This document shows, piece after piece, positions 52,815 to 60,892 of a stretch of 64,000 nucleotides of DNA. The DNA lies in NCBI GenBank assembly GCA_963814915.1, contig CAWFEI010000007.1:94836-158835 (forward strand). Reading direction: 5' to 3'. The notes under the pieces are model-generated. The model saw only the letters and a list, made by a program, of their open reading frames with translations, was not told the DNA's origin and did not search any database. The DNA is from VRUE01 sp963814915 (GTDB lineage Bacteria > Actinomycetota > Thermoleophilia > Solirubrobacterales > 70-9). The stretch's first letter is position 1, and each line of letters opens with the position of its first letter. A program made the translations under genes and the position numbers.

Positions 52815-54221
52815 ATGAGCCAGATCGGCACCGAAGAAAACCCGCTGCGCGTCGCCATCGTCGGCGCCGGCCCCTCCGGCTTCTACGCCGCGGAGCACAT
52901 CCTCAAGGATGCGGAGACGCACGCCCAGGTCGACCTATTCGACCGCCTGCCAACCCCCTTCGGGCTGGTCCGCGGCGGCGTCGCGCCCGACCACCCGAAG
53001 ATCAAGTCGGTGATCCGCGTCTACGAAAAAACCGCCGCGCGCGACGGCTTCCGCTTCTTCGGCAACGTCAAGGTCGGCCACGACATCGAGGTCGAGGACC
53101 TCGAGCGGCTCTACCACGCGATCGTCTTCACGGTCGGCTGCGAGACCGACCGCCAGCTCGGCATCCCCGGCGAAGACCTGCCGGGCAGCCACGCCGCCAC
53201 CGCCTTCGTCGGCTGGTACAACGCCCACCCCGACTACTGCGACGACGATTTCGACCTCTCCAGCGAGCGGGCGGTGGTGATCGGCAACGGCAACGTCGCG
53301 ATGGACGTGGCGCGGATGCTGGCCCTGACCGACCATGAGCTGCGCCAGACCGACACCGCCGACCACGCGATCGAGTTGCTCGACGCCAAGGGGATCCGTG
53401 AGATCGTCGTGCTCGGCCGACGCGGCCCGGCCCAGGCGGCCTTCACCAACCCGGAGATCAAAGAGCTGGGCGAGATGGAGGACGCCGACATCGTCGTCGA
53501 CCCGGCCGAGGTCGAGCTCGACCCGGCCAGCACCGCCTACCTCGAGTCCGAGGAGGCCGACAAGACGACCCGCGTCAACGTCGAAACGCTGCGCGACTTC
53601 TCCCAGCGTGAGCCCGAGGGCCGCAAGCAGCGCATCGTCCTGCGCTTCCTCGCCTCGCCGGTCGAGATCAAGGGCGACGGCAAGGTCGAATCGATCGTCG
53701 TCGGGCGCAACGAGCTGGTCGAGGAGGGTGGGTCGCTGCGCGCCAAGGACACCGGCGAGCGCGAAGAGCTCGAGTGCGGCCTGGTACTGCGCTCCGTCGG
53801 CTACACCGGTGTGCCGATCGAGGGCGTCCCCTTCGACGAAAAGCGCGGCCTGATCCTGAACGAGGGCGGCCGTGTGCTCGACTCGCACGACTCCGGACAC
53901 AAGGTCGGCCACTACACGGCCGGCTGGATCAAGCGCGGCCCCTCGGGCGTGATCGGCACCAACAAGAAAGATGCCCTGGAGACCGTCCGGCACCTGCTCG
54001 CCGACGTCGGCGAGCAGGCCCTGCTCAGCCCGGAGAACCCGGACCCCACCGCGGTCGACGACCTGCTCGCCGAGCGCGGCACCCGTTTCGTCAGCTTCGA
54101 AGACTGGCAGGCGATCGACCAGGCCGAGGTCGGGCGCGGCGAGCCCCACGGCCGCCCCCGCGTCAAGTTCGTCCGCGTCGAGGAGATGCTCGAGACGCTG
54201 GGCGAGAAGATCTCGGGCTGA
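52815..54221 (+). CDS. fprA: NADPH-ferredoxin reductase, FprA/adrenodoxin-reductase type
   Basis: 468 residues. FAD-binding RVAIVGAGPSGFYAAEHIL at the start, LPTPFGLVRGGVAPDHPKIK typical for adrenodoxin reductases, NADP site AVVIGNGNVAMDVARML and GRRGPAQAAFT, and C-terminal FAD contact TAGWIKRGPSGVIGTNK. It moves electrons between NADPH and ferredoxin, supplying for example P450s or Fe-S/haem enzymes. ATG 52815 follows hemQ by 48 bases; bolA starts five bases after its stop. Confidence 0.95.
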   Translation: MSQIGTEENPLRVAIVGAGPSGFYAAEHILKDAETHAQVDLFDRLPTPFGLVRGGVAPDHPKIKSVIRVYEKTAARDGFRFFGNVKVGHDIEVEDLERLYHAIVFTVGCETDRQLGIPGEDLPGSHAATAFVGWYNAHPDYCDDDFDLSSERAVVIGNGNVAMDVARMLALTDHELRQTDTADHAIELLDAKGIREIVVLGRRGPAQAAFTNPEIKELGEMEDADIVVDPAEVELDPASTAYLESEEADKTTRVNVETLRDFSQREPEGRKQRIVLRFLASPVEIKGDGKVESIVVGRNELVEEGGSLRAKDTGEREELECGLVLRSVGYTGVPIEGVPFDEKRGLILNEGGRVLDSHDSGHKVGHYTAGWIKRGPSGVIGTNKKDALETVRHLLADVGEQALLSPENPDPTAVDDLLAERGTRFVSFEDWQAIDQAEVGRGEPHGRPRVKFVRVEEMLETLGEKISG

Positions 54222-54226
54222 CCGCC

Positions 54227-54481
54227 GTGGTCGACCTCGCCGAGTTGCAGTCGATGATCGAGGCGGCGCTGCCCGGCGCCGAGGTCGCCGTCGAGGACGA
54301 AGACGGAGGCGGCCAGCACCTGCGGGCGACCGTGGAGGCATCCCAGTTCGAGGGCCTCTCGAGGATCGACCAGCACCGGCTCGTGAGGGCCGCCGTGAAA
54401 GAGTGCTTCGAGGACGGGCAGATCCACGCGCTCTCGATAAAGACCAGCATTCCGCCCTCCTCCTCTGCTGCGGGTAGATAG
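54227..54481 (+). CDS. bolA: BolA family protein
   Basis: 84 residues from GTG 54227. BolA fold with the acidic strand EVAVEDEDGGGQHLRATVEA, helix FEGLSRIDQHRLVRAAVKEC and the terminal IHALSIKTSIP; the invariant His/Arg of the helix-turn (QHRLV) is present. BolA proteins pair with CGFS glutaredoxins to hold a [2Fe-2S] cluster, and a CGFS glutaredoxin gene follows after 23 bases. Strong context support for iron sensing or Fe-S trafficking. Confidence 0.92.
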   Translation: MVDLAELQSMIEAALPGAEVAVEDEDGGGQHLRATVEASQFEGLSRIDQHRLVRAAVKECFEDGQIHALSIKTSIPPSSSAAGR

Positions 54482-54504
54482 AGGGACGTCGCTAGGCTGT
54501 GCCC

Positions 54505-54894
54505 ATGGCAGACCCACAGCTGAAAGAGAAAGTCGAGGAGCTGATCGCCGCCAACCCGGTGCTGCTCTTCATGAAAGGCACGCCGGAGATGCCGCGCTGC
54601 GGCTTCTCGATGCGCGTCGTCCAGGTGCTCGACACGATGGACGTCGAGTACGGCGCCGTCGACGTCCTCCCCGCGCTGCAGCCGCTGCGCGAGGTGACTG
54701 CCGAGATCGCCGACTGGCAGACCTTCCCGCAGCTCTACGTCAACGGCGAGCTGGTCGGCGGAGCCGACATCGTCGAGGAGATGTCCGACTCGGGCGAGCT
54801 GGCCGAGGCGCTCGGGGTCGAGCAGCCGACGGCGGCGCCGCGGCAGGAGCCCTCGCCCCCGCCGCAGCAATCACCGCCGCTGCAAATCGACTAG
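54505..54894 (+). CDS. grxD: Monothiol (CGFS) glutaredoxin, Grx4 type
   Basis: 129 residues; ATG 54505 (a GTG at 54499 is two codons upstream). Thioredoxin fold with KGTPEMPRCGFSMRVVQVL, the CGFS active site, TFPQLYVNGELVGGADIV as glutathione/cis-Pro region, and a Gln/Pro-rich tail of about 25 residues that is unusual. It bridges [2Fe-2S] clusters with glutathione and BolA and delivers clusters to acceptor proteins. Same operon as bolA. Confidence 0.95.
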   Translation: MADPQLKEKVEELIAANPVLLFMKGTPEMPRCGFSMRVVQVLDTMDVEYGAVDVLPALQPLREVTAEIADWQTFPQLYVNGELVGGADIVEEMSDSGELAEALGVEQPTAAPRQEPSPPPQQSPPLQID

Positions 54895-54903
54895 CCGCCG
54901 CCT

Positions 54904-55320
54904 TCAGCGTAGGCGGGCGCGGAAGCCGACCCACTTCGAAGCGCAGCGCGGGCCGCGCTTGTGCAGGCGGTCCTTGACGCGGATCTTGCCGTGAACCAGC
55001 TTGCCGCGAACGGCACCGCGGAAGAAGACTTCATCCGTGTTGCCGACCTGGACGTCGTTGAACTTGCCCCCGTTGCGAATGCGGGTCCGCTTGAAGCCGC
55101 TCTCGTCGACGATCAACCTGGCGCCGCCCTTGCAGCGCAGCTGCGCCGTGAAGTGGCGCAGCTTCAACGAGTGTCCTCGTTGGGTGATTCGGACTGTCCG
55201 CTTCTGGGCCGTCTTTCCCTTGTACAGGCGCTTTGGCGCAGCGCCGGCGAATGGGGCTCCCTCAGCCGCCACTACCAAGGCGCACACCAACAAAGCTCCT
55301 ATGACGAGCCGAAAACGCAT
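54904..55320 (-). CDS. Small exported hypothetical protein
   Basis: 138 residues. Signal peptide RFRLVIGALLVCALVVAAEG with cleavage near AGA-AP. The mature basic domain (RTVRITQRGHSLKLRHFTAQ ...) resembles beta-sandwich secreted proteins of this group, with Cys in LRCKGGA and PRCASKW likely forming a disulfide. ATG 55320 has GGAGGAGG about ten bases upstream. Convergent with the glutaredoxin gene, nine bases apart. No family name. Confidence 0.75.
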   Translation of the reverse strand: MRFRLVIGALLVCALVVAAEGAPFAGAAPKRLYKGKTAQKRTVRITQRGHSLKLRHFTAQLRCKGGARLIVDESGFKRTRIRNGGKFNDVQVGNTDEVFFRGAVRGKLVHGKIRVKDRLHKRGPRCASKWVGFRARLR

Positions 55321-55406
55321 ACCTCTCGTGCCTCCTCCAGTCGCTTACAGGGGTGCTACTACCCGCAACAGGCGCGCCAAACCGATGTTGCGGTCTGGCC
55401 AATGGA

Positions 55407-55529
55407 CAGCCGTCGACTGACCAAGCAGGTCATGGACGCAGGGAAGAGAGGCGAGGGGAGCGCACTAACAGTGCGTGACCCGAGCCGAGCGACCGAGGAC
55501 GCCGAGATGCGCCGGTCAGGCGGCGGCTG
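55407..55529. repeat. R1 structured repeat, copy C
   Basis: 123 bp. Arms CAGCCGTCGACTGACC (55407-55422) and GGTCAGGCGGCGGCTG (55514-55529) pair at 14 of 16 positions. Core AAGCAG, GGACGCAGGGA, an enlarged centre with hairpin GCGCACT-AAC-AGTGCGT, then CGAGCGACCGAGGACGCCG and GATGCGCC. The TGA of the IscA gene (55518-55516) lies at the inner edge of the right arm. Confidence 0.88.
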
Positions 55530-55896
55530 GGGCGTCGTCTTTCACCTGGAAAGACGATCCGCAGCCGCAGGCCGCGACCACGTTCGGGTTGTTGACCTGA
55601 AAGCCCGCTCCCTGCAGCCCTTCGACGTAGTCGACCTCCGAGCCGAAGACGAACTGCATGCTGACCTTGTCGACGACGACGGCGACGCCGTCGACCTCGA
55701 AGACATGGTCGTCGTCCTTGGAGGCGTCGAAGGCGAGCGCGTACTGGAACCCGGAGCAGCCTCCGCCGCGGACCGCGACGCGCAGCGCCTGGCCCTCGGA
55801 GCCCTCCTGGCCGCCCAGCAGCTCGCCGATCTTCTCGGCGGCCTTGTCGGTGAGCGTGATCGCCTCTTGCGGGGTGTCTGTGGTGGTGTCGGTCAC
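55516..55896 (-). CDS. erpA: HesB/IscA family iron-sulfur cluster assembly protein
   Basis: 126 residues from GTG 55896. A-type carrier with the three conserved Cys in GGGCSGFQYAL and ACGCGSSF. It accepts clusters from the assembly scaffold and delivers them to apo-proteins. IscA and ErpA cannot be separated by sequence here; the single isolated copy beside bolA/grx fits an ErpA-like carrier. The Ala-rich end and stop are encoded in the arm of R1 copy C. Upstream about 135 bases separate it from the divergent degV gene. Confidence 0.9.
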   Translation of the reverse strand: MTDTTTDTPQEAITLTDKAAEKIGELLGGQEGSEGQALRVAVRGGGCSGFQYALAFDASKDDDHVFEVDGVAVVVDKVSMQFVFGSEVDYVEGLQGAGFQVNNPNVVAACGCGSSFQVKDDAPAAA

Positions 55897-56031
55897 TTCA
55901 CAAAGTGTAGCGATGACCCCCGATCCACCCGCAGAGGAATCAGATATGGATGCGAATGGATCGGGGGTCTGTCAGGCCCGCATGTCCTCCGCTTCGCGTC
56001 CGGGCATGCGGCTGTCAAACTAGGGTCGCCC

Positions 56032-56907
56032 GTGAGCCCGACCCCTGCCACCGCTGTCGTCTGCGACAGCACCGCCTATCTCCCCGCCGACCTTCTCGCC
56101 GCCCGGGACATCGAGGTCGTCAGCCTCTACGTCACGATCGACGGCGAGCAGGAACGGGAGACCGAGGTCGCCGATTACGGCGCCTTCTTCGAGCGGCTGC
56201 GCGCCTCCGAGGGCGGCGCGACCACGTCGCAGCCCTCGATCGGCGACTTCGTCGCCGTCTACGAGCCGCTGCTGGCCGAAGGCCGCGAGATCGCCTCGGT
56301 CCACATCTCAGCCGGGATCTCCGGCACCTGCGAGGCGGCCGGTCAGGCCCGCCGGCGGCTGATCGACGAGGGCAAGGGCGGCGAGCGGATCGAGGTCTTC
56401 GACTCGCGTTCGGCAGCCGGTGGAATGGGGCTCTGCGCGCTTGGCGCCGCGGCCGGCGCCGCGGCGGGCGGCGACGCCAAGGCGGCGGTGGCCCGCGCCC
56501 GGCAGACCCGCGAGGAGCTGAAGATGTGGTTCGCGATCGACACGCTCGAGTACCTGCGCCGCGGTGGGCGGATCGGCGGCGCCAGCGCCTTCATCGGCTC
56601 GGCGCTGAAGATCAAGCCGATCCTCACCCTGGAGGAGGAGATCACGCCCGTCGAGCGCGTCCGCACCCGCGCCCGCTCGATCGAGCGGCTGCGCGAGTAC
56701 GCGCGCGAGCGCCACGAGTCCCAGCTCGATGCCTGGGTCGTGCAGCACATCCGCGACGACGAGACCGCCGCCGGGCTGGTCGACGACGGTCGCGAGATCT
56801 TCGGCTGTGAGCCGGCATTCGTCTCCGAGGTCGGCCCGGTGCTCGGCGCCCACGTCGGCCCGGGCCTGCTGGGCATCGGGAGTGTCAGTACGTCGGTGCT
56901 GAGCTAG
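56032..56907 (+). CDS. DegV family fatty-acid-binding protein
   Basis: 291 residues from GTG 56032; the longer open frame upstream crosses R1 and the iscA gene and is not coding. DegV fold: VVCDSTAYLPADLL at the start, GATTSQPSIGDFVAVYEPLL with the TSQPS lipid-carboxylate site, SAGISGTCEAAGQA, and EYLRRGGRIGGASAFIGSAL for the second domain. Related FakB proteins present fatty acids to the FakA kinase; no fakA is nearby. Convergent with the DUF3618 gene with a 4-base overlap. Confidence 0.92.
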   Translation: MSPTPATAVVCDSTAYLPADLLAARDIEVVSLYVTIDGEQERETEVADYGAFFERLRASEGGATTSQPSIGDFVAVYEPLLAEGREIASVHISAGISGTCEAAGQARRRLIDEGKGGERIEVFDSRSAAGGMGLCALGAAAGAAAGGDAKAAVARARQTREELKMWFAIDTLEYLRRGGRIGGASAFIGSALKIKPILTLEEEITPVERVRTRARSIERLREYARERHESQLDAWVVQHIRDDETAAGLVDDGREIFGCEPAFVSEVGPVLGAHVGPGLLGIGSVSTSVLS

Positions 56908-57158
56908 CCGCGACGGCGGCGGCGCATAGCCAATAGGCCAACGGCGAAGCCGGCGACGGCGGCGCCGGCGATCAGCTGGCTGCGGTGCTCCTGGACCTGG
57001 CGGCGCCAGTCGGTCAACTCGGTGACGCGGCCGCGCAGTGCTTCGACCGAGCGGCCGAGGTCGTGACGCTGCAGGTCGATGTCACGGCGGATCTCCGCCG
57101 CGGAGCGACCGGGCATGCCTGTCGTGGCGGGACGGGCGGGCTCAGGGCTGCTACTCAT
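56904..57158 (-). CDS. DUF3618 family membrane-anchored protein
   Basis: 84 residues from ATG 57158. The DUF3618 helix AAEIRRDIDLQRHDLGRSVE with the tandem LRGRVTELTDW, then one membrane helix (LIAGAAVAGFAVGLLAM) and a poly-Arg end. The family occurs in actinobacteria together with Holin-X-type proteins, as here: it overlaps the preceding holin-like gene by eight bases. A peripheral envelope or stress role is assumed from co-occurrence only. Confidence 0.85.
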   Translation of the reverse strand: MSSSPEPARPATTGMPGRSAAEIRRDIDLQRHDLGRSVEALRGRVTELTDWRRQVQEHRSQLIAGAAVAGFAVGLLAMRRRRRG

Positions 57159-57588
57159 CGCCCTCCCCTTCCAGGGTGCTCCTGATCTGCTTGGCCTCTT
57201 CGATCGCCTGCTCGGGGACGGGCGGCGCGCCGGCCTGGACCGCGCGGTAGGCGAAGAGCCCGGCGCCGGCGGCGACCAACAGGAACAGGGCGGCCTCGAC
57301 GAAGAAGCCGGGCCAGGCGTTGCCGTCGAAGACCTCTTCGGCGAGCAGCCAGGCAACTCCCTGCATGACCAGGATCAGGGCGAGGAAGGCGAAGATGCCG
57401 GCGGCGATGCCGACGACCGAGCCGCGCAGGAGCTTGGCGACTTTCTCGCTGACCTCGGTCTTGGCCAGCTCGATCTCCTCGCGGAGCAGCGAAGAGGCGC
57501 GTTCGGAGACGTCGAAGACCAGCTCGGCGACGCCGCGCTCGTCGGGCTCGGGCGGGGGCGGGGGCGTCTGGGATGGGTCGGCGGCCAC
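57151..57588 (-). CDS. Actinobacterial Holin-X (phage_holin_3_6-like) membrane protein
   Basis: 145 residues from GTG 57588. A Pro-rich lead, an amphipathic helix (ERASSLLREEIELAKTEVSE) and two membrane helices (SVVGIAAGIFAFLALILVM, FFVEAALFLLVAAGAGLFAY) match the Holin-X family. Despite the name these chromosomal proteins are not lysis proteins of a prophage: no endolysin or phage gene is near. It sits between a 44-residue protein and DUF3618 in a compact operon. Confidence 0.87.
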   Translation of the reverse strand: MAADPSQTPPPPPEPDERGVAELVFDVSERASSLLREEIELAKTEVSEKVAKLLRGSVVGIAAGIFAFLALILVMQGVAWLLAEEVFDGNAWPGFFVEAALFLLVAAGAGLFAYRAVQAGAPPVPEQAIEEAKQIRSTLEGEGDE

Positions 57589-57595
57589 TGACCGG

Positions 57596-57730
57596 CTACT
57601 CCGGCGGGTTCTCTTCGAAGACTCGCTGCCAGACGAGCGCGGCGAGCCGCGACGCGGCGATGCTGGCGAGGGCGCTGGTGGCGGCGAGAAGGCCGCTCCA
57701 CGCGAGGCGTTTGACGATCTCGTTGTCCAT
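57596..57730 (-). CDS. Small membrane protein, DUF4235-like
   Basis: 44 residues: MDNEIVKRLAWSGLLAATSA, then LASIAASRLAALVWQRVFEENPPE split across a hydrophobic helix. ATG 57730, TAG 57598-57596. A single short membrane helix after a KRLAW motif and a VWQRVFEENPP end recall DUF4235 proteins that accompany Holin-X and DUF3618 genes in actinobacteria. It precedes the holin-like gene by seven bases. Too short for many gene finders but well supported by context and spacing. Confidence 0.65.
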   Translation of the reverse strand: MDNEIVKRLAWSGLLAATSALASIAASRLAALVWQRVFEENPPE

Positions 57731-57746
57731 CGTCACCCGACCTTAC

Positions 57747-58355
57747 CTATCGAGGCTCGAGGCCGTCGCAGATCGTCGCCGTGACAAGAGTCTTTGCCTG
57801 CTCGAGGTCGGTCTCGGTCGCCGGGGTCAGCTCGAAGATCCAACCTGAGAGCTGCTGCTCGATCGCGCCGTAGAAGGACATCGAGGCGAAACCGGGGTCA
57901 ATGTCGCGGCGAAATGCGCCCGACTCCTGCCCGTCGGCGACGATCTTGGCGATCGAGTCATATGCCCGGCGGATCTCCGGCAGGTGGGTGCGTCCGAACG
58001 AGTTGGCGGCACGGGTGACCTCGACGATGATCACCTTCATCAGCTCCGGGTCGTGACGATAGGACTCGACGATGAAGCCGGCGACGGTTTCCAGCTTGGC
58101 CCGCGAGGACGCCTCGCTGCGATCGGCCTCCTCGATCGCCGTCAGCAGCAGCGACCAGCGCGCGGTGAAGAGCTCGTTGAGCACCTCATCCTTCGATTTG
58201 AAGTAGTGGTAGACGAGGCCGTAGGCGACCCCGGCCTCGTCGGCGATGTCGGCGACGCGGGTCGAGTGGAAGCCCTGACGGGCGAAGACGCGGATCGCCG
58301 CGTCGAGGATCTGGCGGCGCTTGTCGACCGGCGGGGCTTTCGGATTGGAGGCCAT
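57747..58355 (-). CDS. TetR family transcriptional regulator
   Basis: 202 residues from ATG 58355. N-terminal TetR DNA-binding domain: RRQILDAAIRVFARQGFHST, RVADIADEAGVAYGLVYHYF and KSKDEVL. The ligand-binding part (~60-200) is helical and resembles acyl-CoA or fatty-acid responsive TetR proteins (inference). Its ATG overlaps the nitrilase stop (ATGA), so it is the second gene of that operon and probably autoregulates it through the TGACT-N4-AGTCA site at 59219-59232. Confidence 0.9.
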   Translation of the reverse strand: MASNPKAPPVDKRRQILDAAIRVFARQGFHSTRVADIADEAGVAYGLVYHYFKSKDEVLNELFTARWSLLLTAIEEADRSEASSRAKLETVAGFIVESYRHDPELMKVIIVEVTRAANSFGRTHLPEIRRAYDSIAKIVADGQESGAFRRDIDPGFASMSFYGAIEQQLSGWIFELTPATETDLEQAKTLVTATICDGLEPR

Positions 58356-59194
58356 CAGGCTTGCGCCTCCGCCGGTTGCGGCCAGACATACGCAGCCGGG
58401 CGACGGTTGGCCAGCGAGGGCAGCTTCTCGCGGATCCGCCGCTGGGCGGCGAGGTCGAGCTCGGCGGCGACGAAGCACTCCCCGTCGGGCGCCATGGCCA
58501 GCACGACGCCCCAGGGGTCGATGATCGCCGAGCGGCCGTAGGAGTTGTAGTGGGGCGGCGCCTCGCCGAACTGGTCGGGGGCGAGGACGAAGGCCTGGTT
58601 CTCGATCGCGCGGGCGCGCAGCAGCGCCTGCCAGTGGTCGCGGCCGGTCGCCGCGGTAAACGCCGAGGGGACGGCGAGCAGGTCGGCGCCGCGCACGGCG
58701 AGGATCCGGTACAGCTCGGGAAAGCGAAGGTCGTAACAGACGCTCATGCCCAGCTCAACCTCGCCGGCCGAGGCGGAGACGATCTCCTCGCCCGGCTGCT
58801 GGTGGTCGGACTCGCGGTAGACGACCCCGCCGGCCTCGACGTCGAACATGTGGATCTTGCGGTAGACGGCGAGGTCGGACCCGTCGGGCCCGATCAGGAC
58901 CGAGGTGTTGAAGGCCTTCTCCTCACCGGGATCGGCGCCGCGCTCGGCGATGCTGCCGGCGAGCAGGTGGACTCCGAGCTCGGCCGCCCACCCGCGGGCC
59001 GCGGCGAGGCTGGGGCCGTCGAGCGCCTCCGCCCCGGCCGCCATCTCCTCTCCGGCGGCCAGCAGGTTCCACTTCTCCGGCAGGGCGACGAGCTCGGCGC
59101 CGTCGGCGGCCGCGGCGCGCACCAGGCGCTCGGCGGCGCCGAGGTTCCGCGCCTTGTCACCATTGGAGTTGAGCTGCACCGCCGCTACACGCAC
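58355..59194 (-). CDS. Carbon-nitrogen hydrolase (nitrilase superfamily, Nit-like)
   Basis: 279 residues from GTG 59194, supported by AGGGAA next to it; a TTG at 59233 lies in the operator. The catalytic Glu-Lys-Cys triad is in ALPEKWNLL, YRKIHMFDV and SVCYDLRFPELYR, followed by SAFTAATGRDHWQ and a C-terminal NSYGRSAIIDPWG. This pattern is closest to Nit1/Nit2-type amidases that hydrolyse small dicarboxylate amides or deaminated glutathione. First gene of a two-gene operon with a TetR regulator. Confidence 0.9.
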   Translation of the reverse strand: MRVAAVQLNSNGDKARNLGAAERLVRAAAADGAELVALPEKWNLLAAGEEMAAGAEALDGPSLAAARGWAAELGVHLLAGSIAERGADPGEEKAFNTSVLIGPDGSDLAVYRKIHMFDVEAGGVVYRESDHQQPGEEIVSASAGEVELGMSVCYDLRFPELYRILAVRGADLLAVPSAFTAATGRDHWQALLRARAIENQAFVLAPDQFGEAPPHYNSYGRSAIIDPWGVVLAMAPDGECFVAAELDLAAQRRIREKLPSLANRRPAAYVWPQPAEAQA

Positions 59195-59218
59195 TTCCCT
59201 GTCCTCTCCGCCGTTGGC

Positions 59219-59256
59219 TGACTGACCAGTCAATCGGTCTGCGTCGCGCCAGTATA
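59219..59256 (-). promoter_or_regulatory. Probable promoter and TetR operator of the nitrilase-tetR operon
   Basis: TATACT on the minus strand (59256-59251) is a near-consensus -10. Downstream, TGACTGACCAGTCA at 59219-59232 has inverted half sites TGACT/AGTCA with four bases between, a typical TetR-family operator shape placed between -10 and the GTG at 59194. No clear -35 is seen. Confidence 0.45.
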
Positions 59257-59323
59257 GGTGTCATCGGGGCGTACGATTGGGCGTAGGTGACCGTGCGCCG
59301 AGCTCGCCGCCGGCGCCCGCTGA

Positions 59324-60166
59324 CTACAGCCCGGTCACGCGGGCGACGACCCAGTCGAGCAGGCGGTCGGGGACGAGCTTCGCCGCGAGGGCCTGGACGC
59401 GCGCGTCGGCGCCGACCAGGTAGCGGGTGCGCGGGCGGCCGCCGCTCAACGCGTGCTCGATCTTCTCGGCGACCTTCTCCGGCGGGATGCCGCGCTCACC
59501 GGTCTTCCTCGCAACATCGCGGTAGGACTCCATCGCCTTGCCGTAGAGCTCAGCGTGGTCGCCGCGGGCGCGCTCGGCGATCGAGTCGACCTCCTCCTGG
59601 CCGCGGTCCCAGATCGGCGTCGCGATCGAGCCCGGCTCGATCACGGCGACCTCGATCCCCCAGGGGCGCAGCTCCTGGCGGAAGACATCGCCGACCGCCT
59701 CGAGGCCGAACTTGGCGGCGTGGTAGGCGCCGAACATCGGGAAGGCCATCAGCCCGCCGATCGAGGTGATGAAGACGATCCGCCCGCGGGCACGGCGGAT
59801 CGCCGGCAGCATCGCCTGGGTGACGGCGACGTGGGCGGTCAGGTTGACGCCGATCTGGCGTTCGAAGTCCTCGATCGGCAGCGTCTCCAGCGGGCCGGGG
59901 ACGGCGATGCCGGCGTTGTTGACGAGGCCGTCGAGCCCGGCCTCCCCCACCTCGGCATCGATCGCCTCGGCGGCGGCCGCGATCCGCTCGGGCTCGGTCA
60001 CGTCGAGGATCAGCGGGTAGAGGCGCTCCGAGCCCGCGGCGCGCAGCGAGTCGGCGTCCTCCTGCTTGCGCACCCCGGCGAAGACCCGCCACCCCGCCGC
60101 GTCGAGGCGAAGCGTGGCGGCACGCCCGATCCCGGTCGATGCGCCGGTGATCAGGACGGACTTCAC
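59324..60166 (-). CDS. Short-chain dehydrogenase/reductase (SDR)
   Basis: 280 residues. Classical SDR: cofactor loop VLITGASTGIGRA, NNAGIAVPG, catalytic Ser in IVFITSIGGLM and YHAAKFGLEAV with the Tyr-x3-Lys pair; the PWGIEVAVIEPGSIATPIW segment follows. NADP(H) preference is suggested by Arg in LRLDAAGWRVFAGVRK. Substrate unknown. The C-terminal ~50 residues extend beyond the core and resemble retinol-dehydrogenase-like SDRs. Same strand as the MerR gene, with 23 bases between. Confidence 0.92.
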   Translation of the reverse strand: MKSVLITGASTGIGRAATLRLDAAGWRVFAGVRKQEDADSLRAAGSERLYPLILDVTEPERIAAAAEAIDAEVGEAGLDGLVNNAGIAVPGPLETLPIEDFERQIGVNLTAHVAVTQAMLPAIRRARGRIVFITSIGGLMAFPMFGAYHAAKFGLEAVGDVFRQELRPWGIEVAVIEPGSIATPIWDRGQEEVDSIAERARGDHAELYGKAMESYRDVARKTGERGIPPEKVAEKIEHALSGGRPRTRYLVGADARVQALAAKLVPDRLLDWVVARVTGL

Positions 60167-60189
60167 ACAACCCAGCCTAGTGCCGTCGC

Positions 60190-60882
60190 CTAACGGCCGG
60201 CCCGGTGGCGCTCGAGCTCGGCGACGAGCAGCTTGGTGTGCAGGGCCGCGATCAGATCCTGCAGCGGTTCGGAGCCCGATTCGAGCATCTCGACGACGCG
60301 CTCCGGCGGGACCTCGCCGGCGAGGCGGTCCATCACCATCTCGACCTCCTGGCCGACCAGCTCTTCGAGCGCCTTCTTGTAGCGCAGGGTGTCGTAGACG
60401 GTGAAGCCGATCTGCTCGTCGTAGCCGCCGGCACGGAAGCGGCCGATCGCCTCGATGATCTTGATGTCCGAGGGCGAGTAGCCGCGGCCGTTGGGGCTGA
60501 GCACCTCGATCTCCTCCAACCGGTCGAGCACGTCCTTGGGGACGCCGTAGCGCTCGCGCACCTCGCTCGCGCTGGTACGGGTGCGCTCGCCGCCGAGCGC
60601 CCGCTCGAGAATGCGGTCCTCCAGCTCGACCAGTGCGCGGGCCCGCTCAGGGTCCTCGTCGAGCACCGCCTTGATCGCCTTCAGCGGCATGAAGCGCTCC
60701 TCCTGGAGCTGCTTGATCAGCTTGATCCGATCCACCAGCTCGGGCGGGTAGTAGGCCATGTTGCGGCTTGTCTTGACCGGCTCCGGCAGCAGCCCCTCGC
60801 GCAGGTAGTGCTTGATCGTCGGCACCGGCACCCCCGACGCCTCCGCCAACTCTCCGATCTTGATGCGGGATTCGGTTTTCAC
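60190..60882 (-). CDS. MerR family transcriptional regulator
   Basis: 230 residues from GTG 60882. N-terminal MerR winged helix: IKIGELAEASGVPVPTIKHY, LREGLLPEPVKTSRNMAYY and the dimer helix ELVDRIKLIKQLQEERFMPL. A long C-terminal part (~95-230) contains a second HTH-like segment (TSASEVRERYGVPKDVLDRL) and helices without obvious Cys metal ligands. It begins ten bases after the CoA-transferase stop and probably regulates this acyl-CoA region. Confidence 0.9.
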   Translation of the reverse strand: MKTESRIKIGELAEASGVPVPTIKHYLREGLLPEPVKTSRNMAYYPPELVDRIKLIKQLQEERFMPLKAIKAVLDEDPERARALVELEDRILERALGGERTRTSASEVRERYGVPKDVLDRLEEIEVLSPNGRGYSPSDIKIIEAIGRFRAGGYDEQIGFTVYDTLRYKKALEELVGQEVEMVMDRLAGEVPPERVVEMLESGSEPLQDLIAALHTKLLVAELERHRAGR

Positions 60883-60892
60883 GCGAGTGGGG

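Noticed and set aside
55407..55529. Open frame through R1 reading RATEDAEMRR, repeated at other R1 copies
   Set aside because: The shared peptide follows from conserved nucleotides of the repeat; frames differ in length and lack starts, so it is not a protein family.
57151..57588. Prophage lysis module suggested by the holin-like name
   Set aside because: Holin-X with DUF3618 and a DUF4235-like protein is a chromosomal actinobacterial set; there are no structural phage genes.
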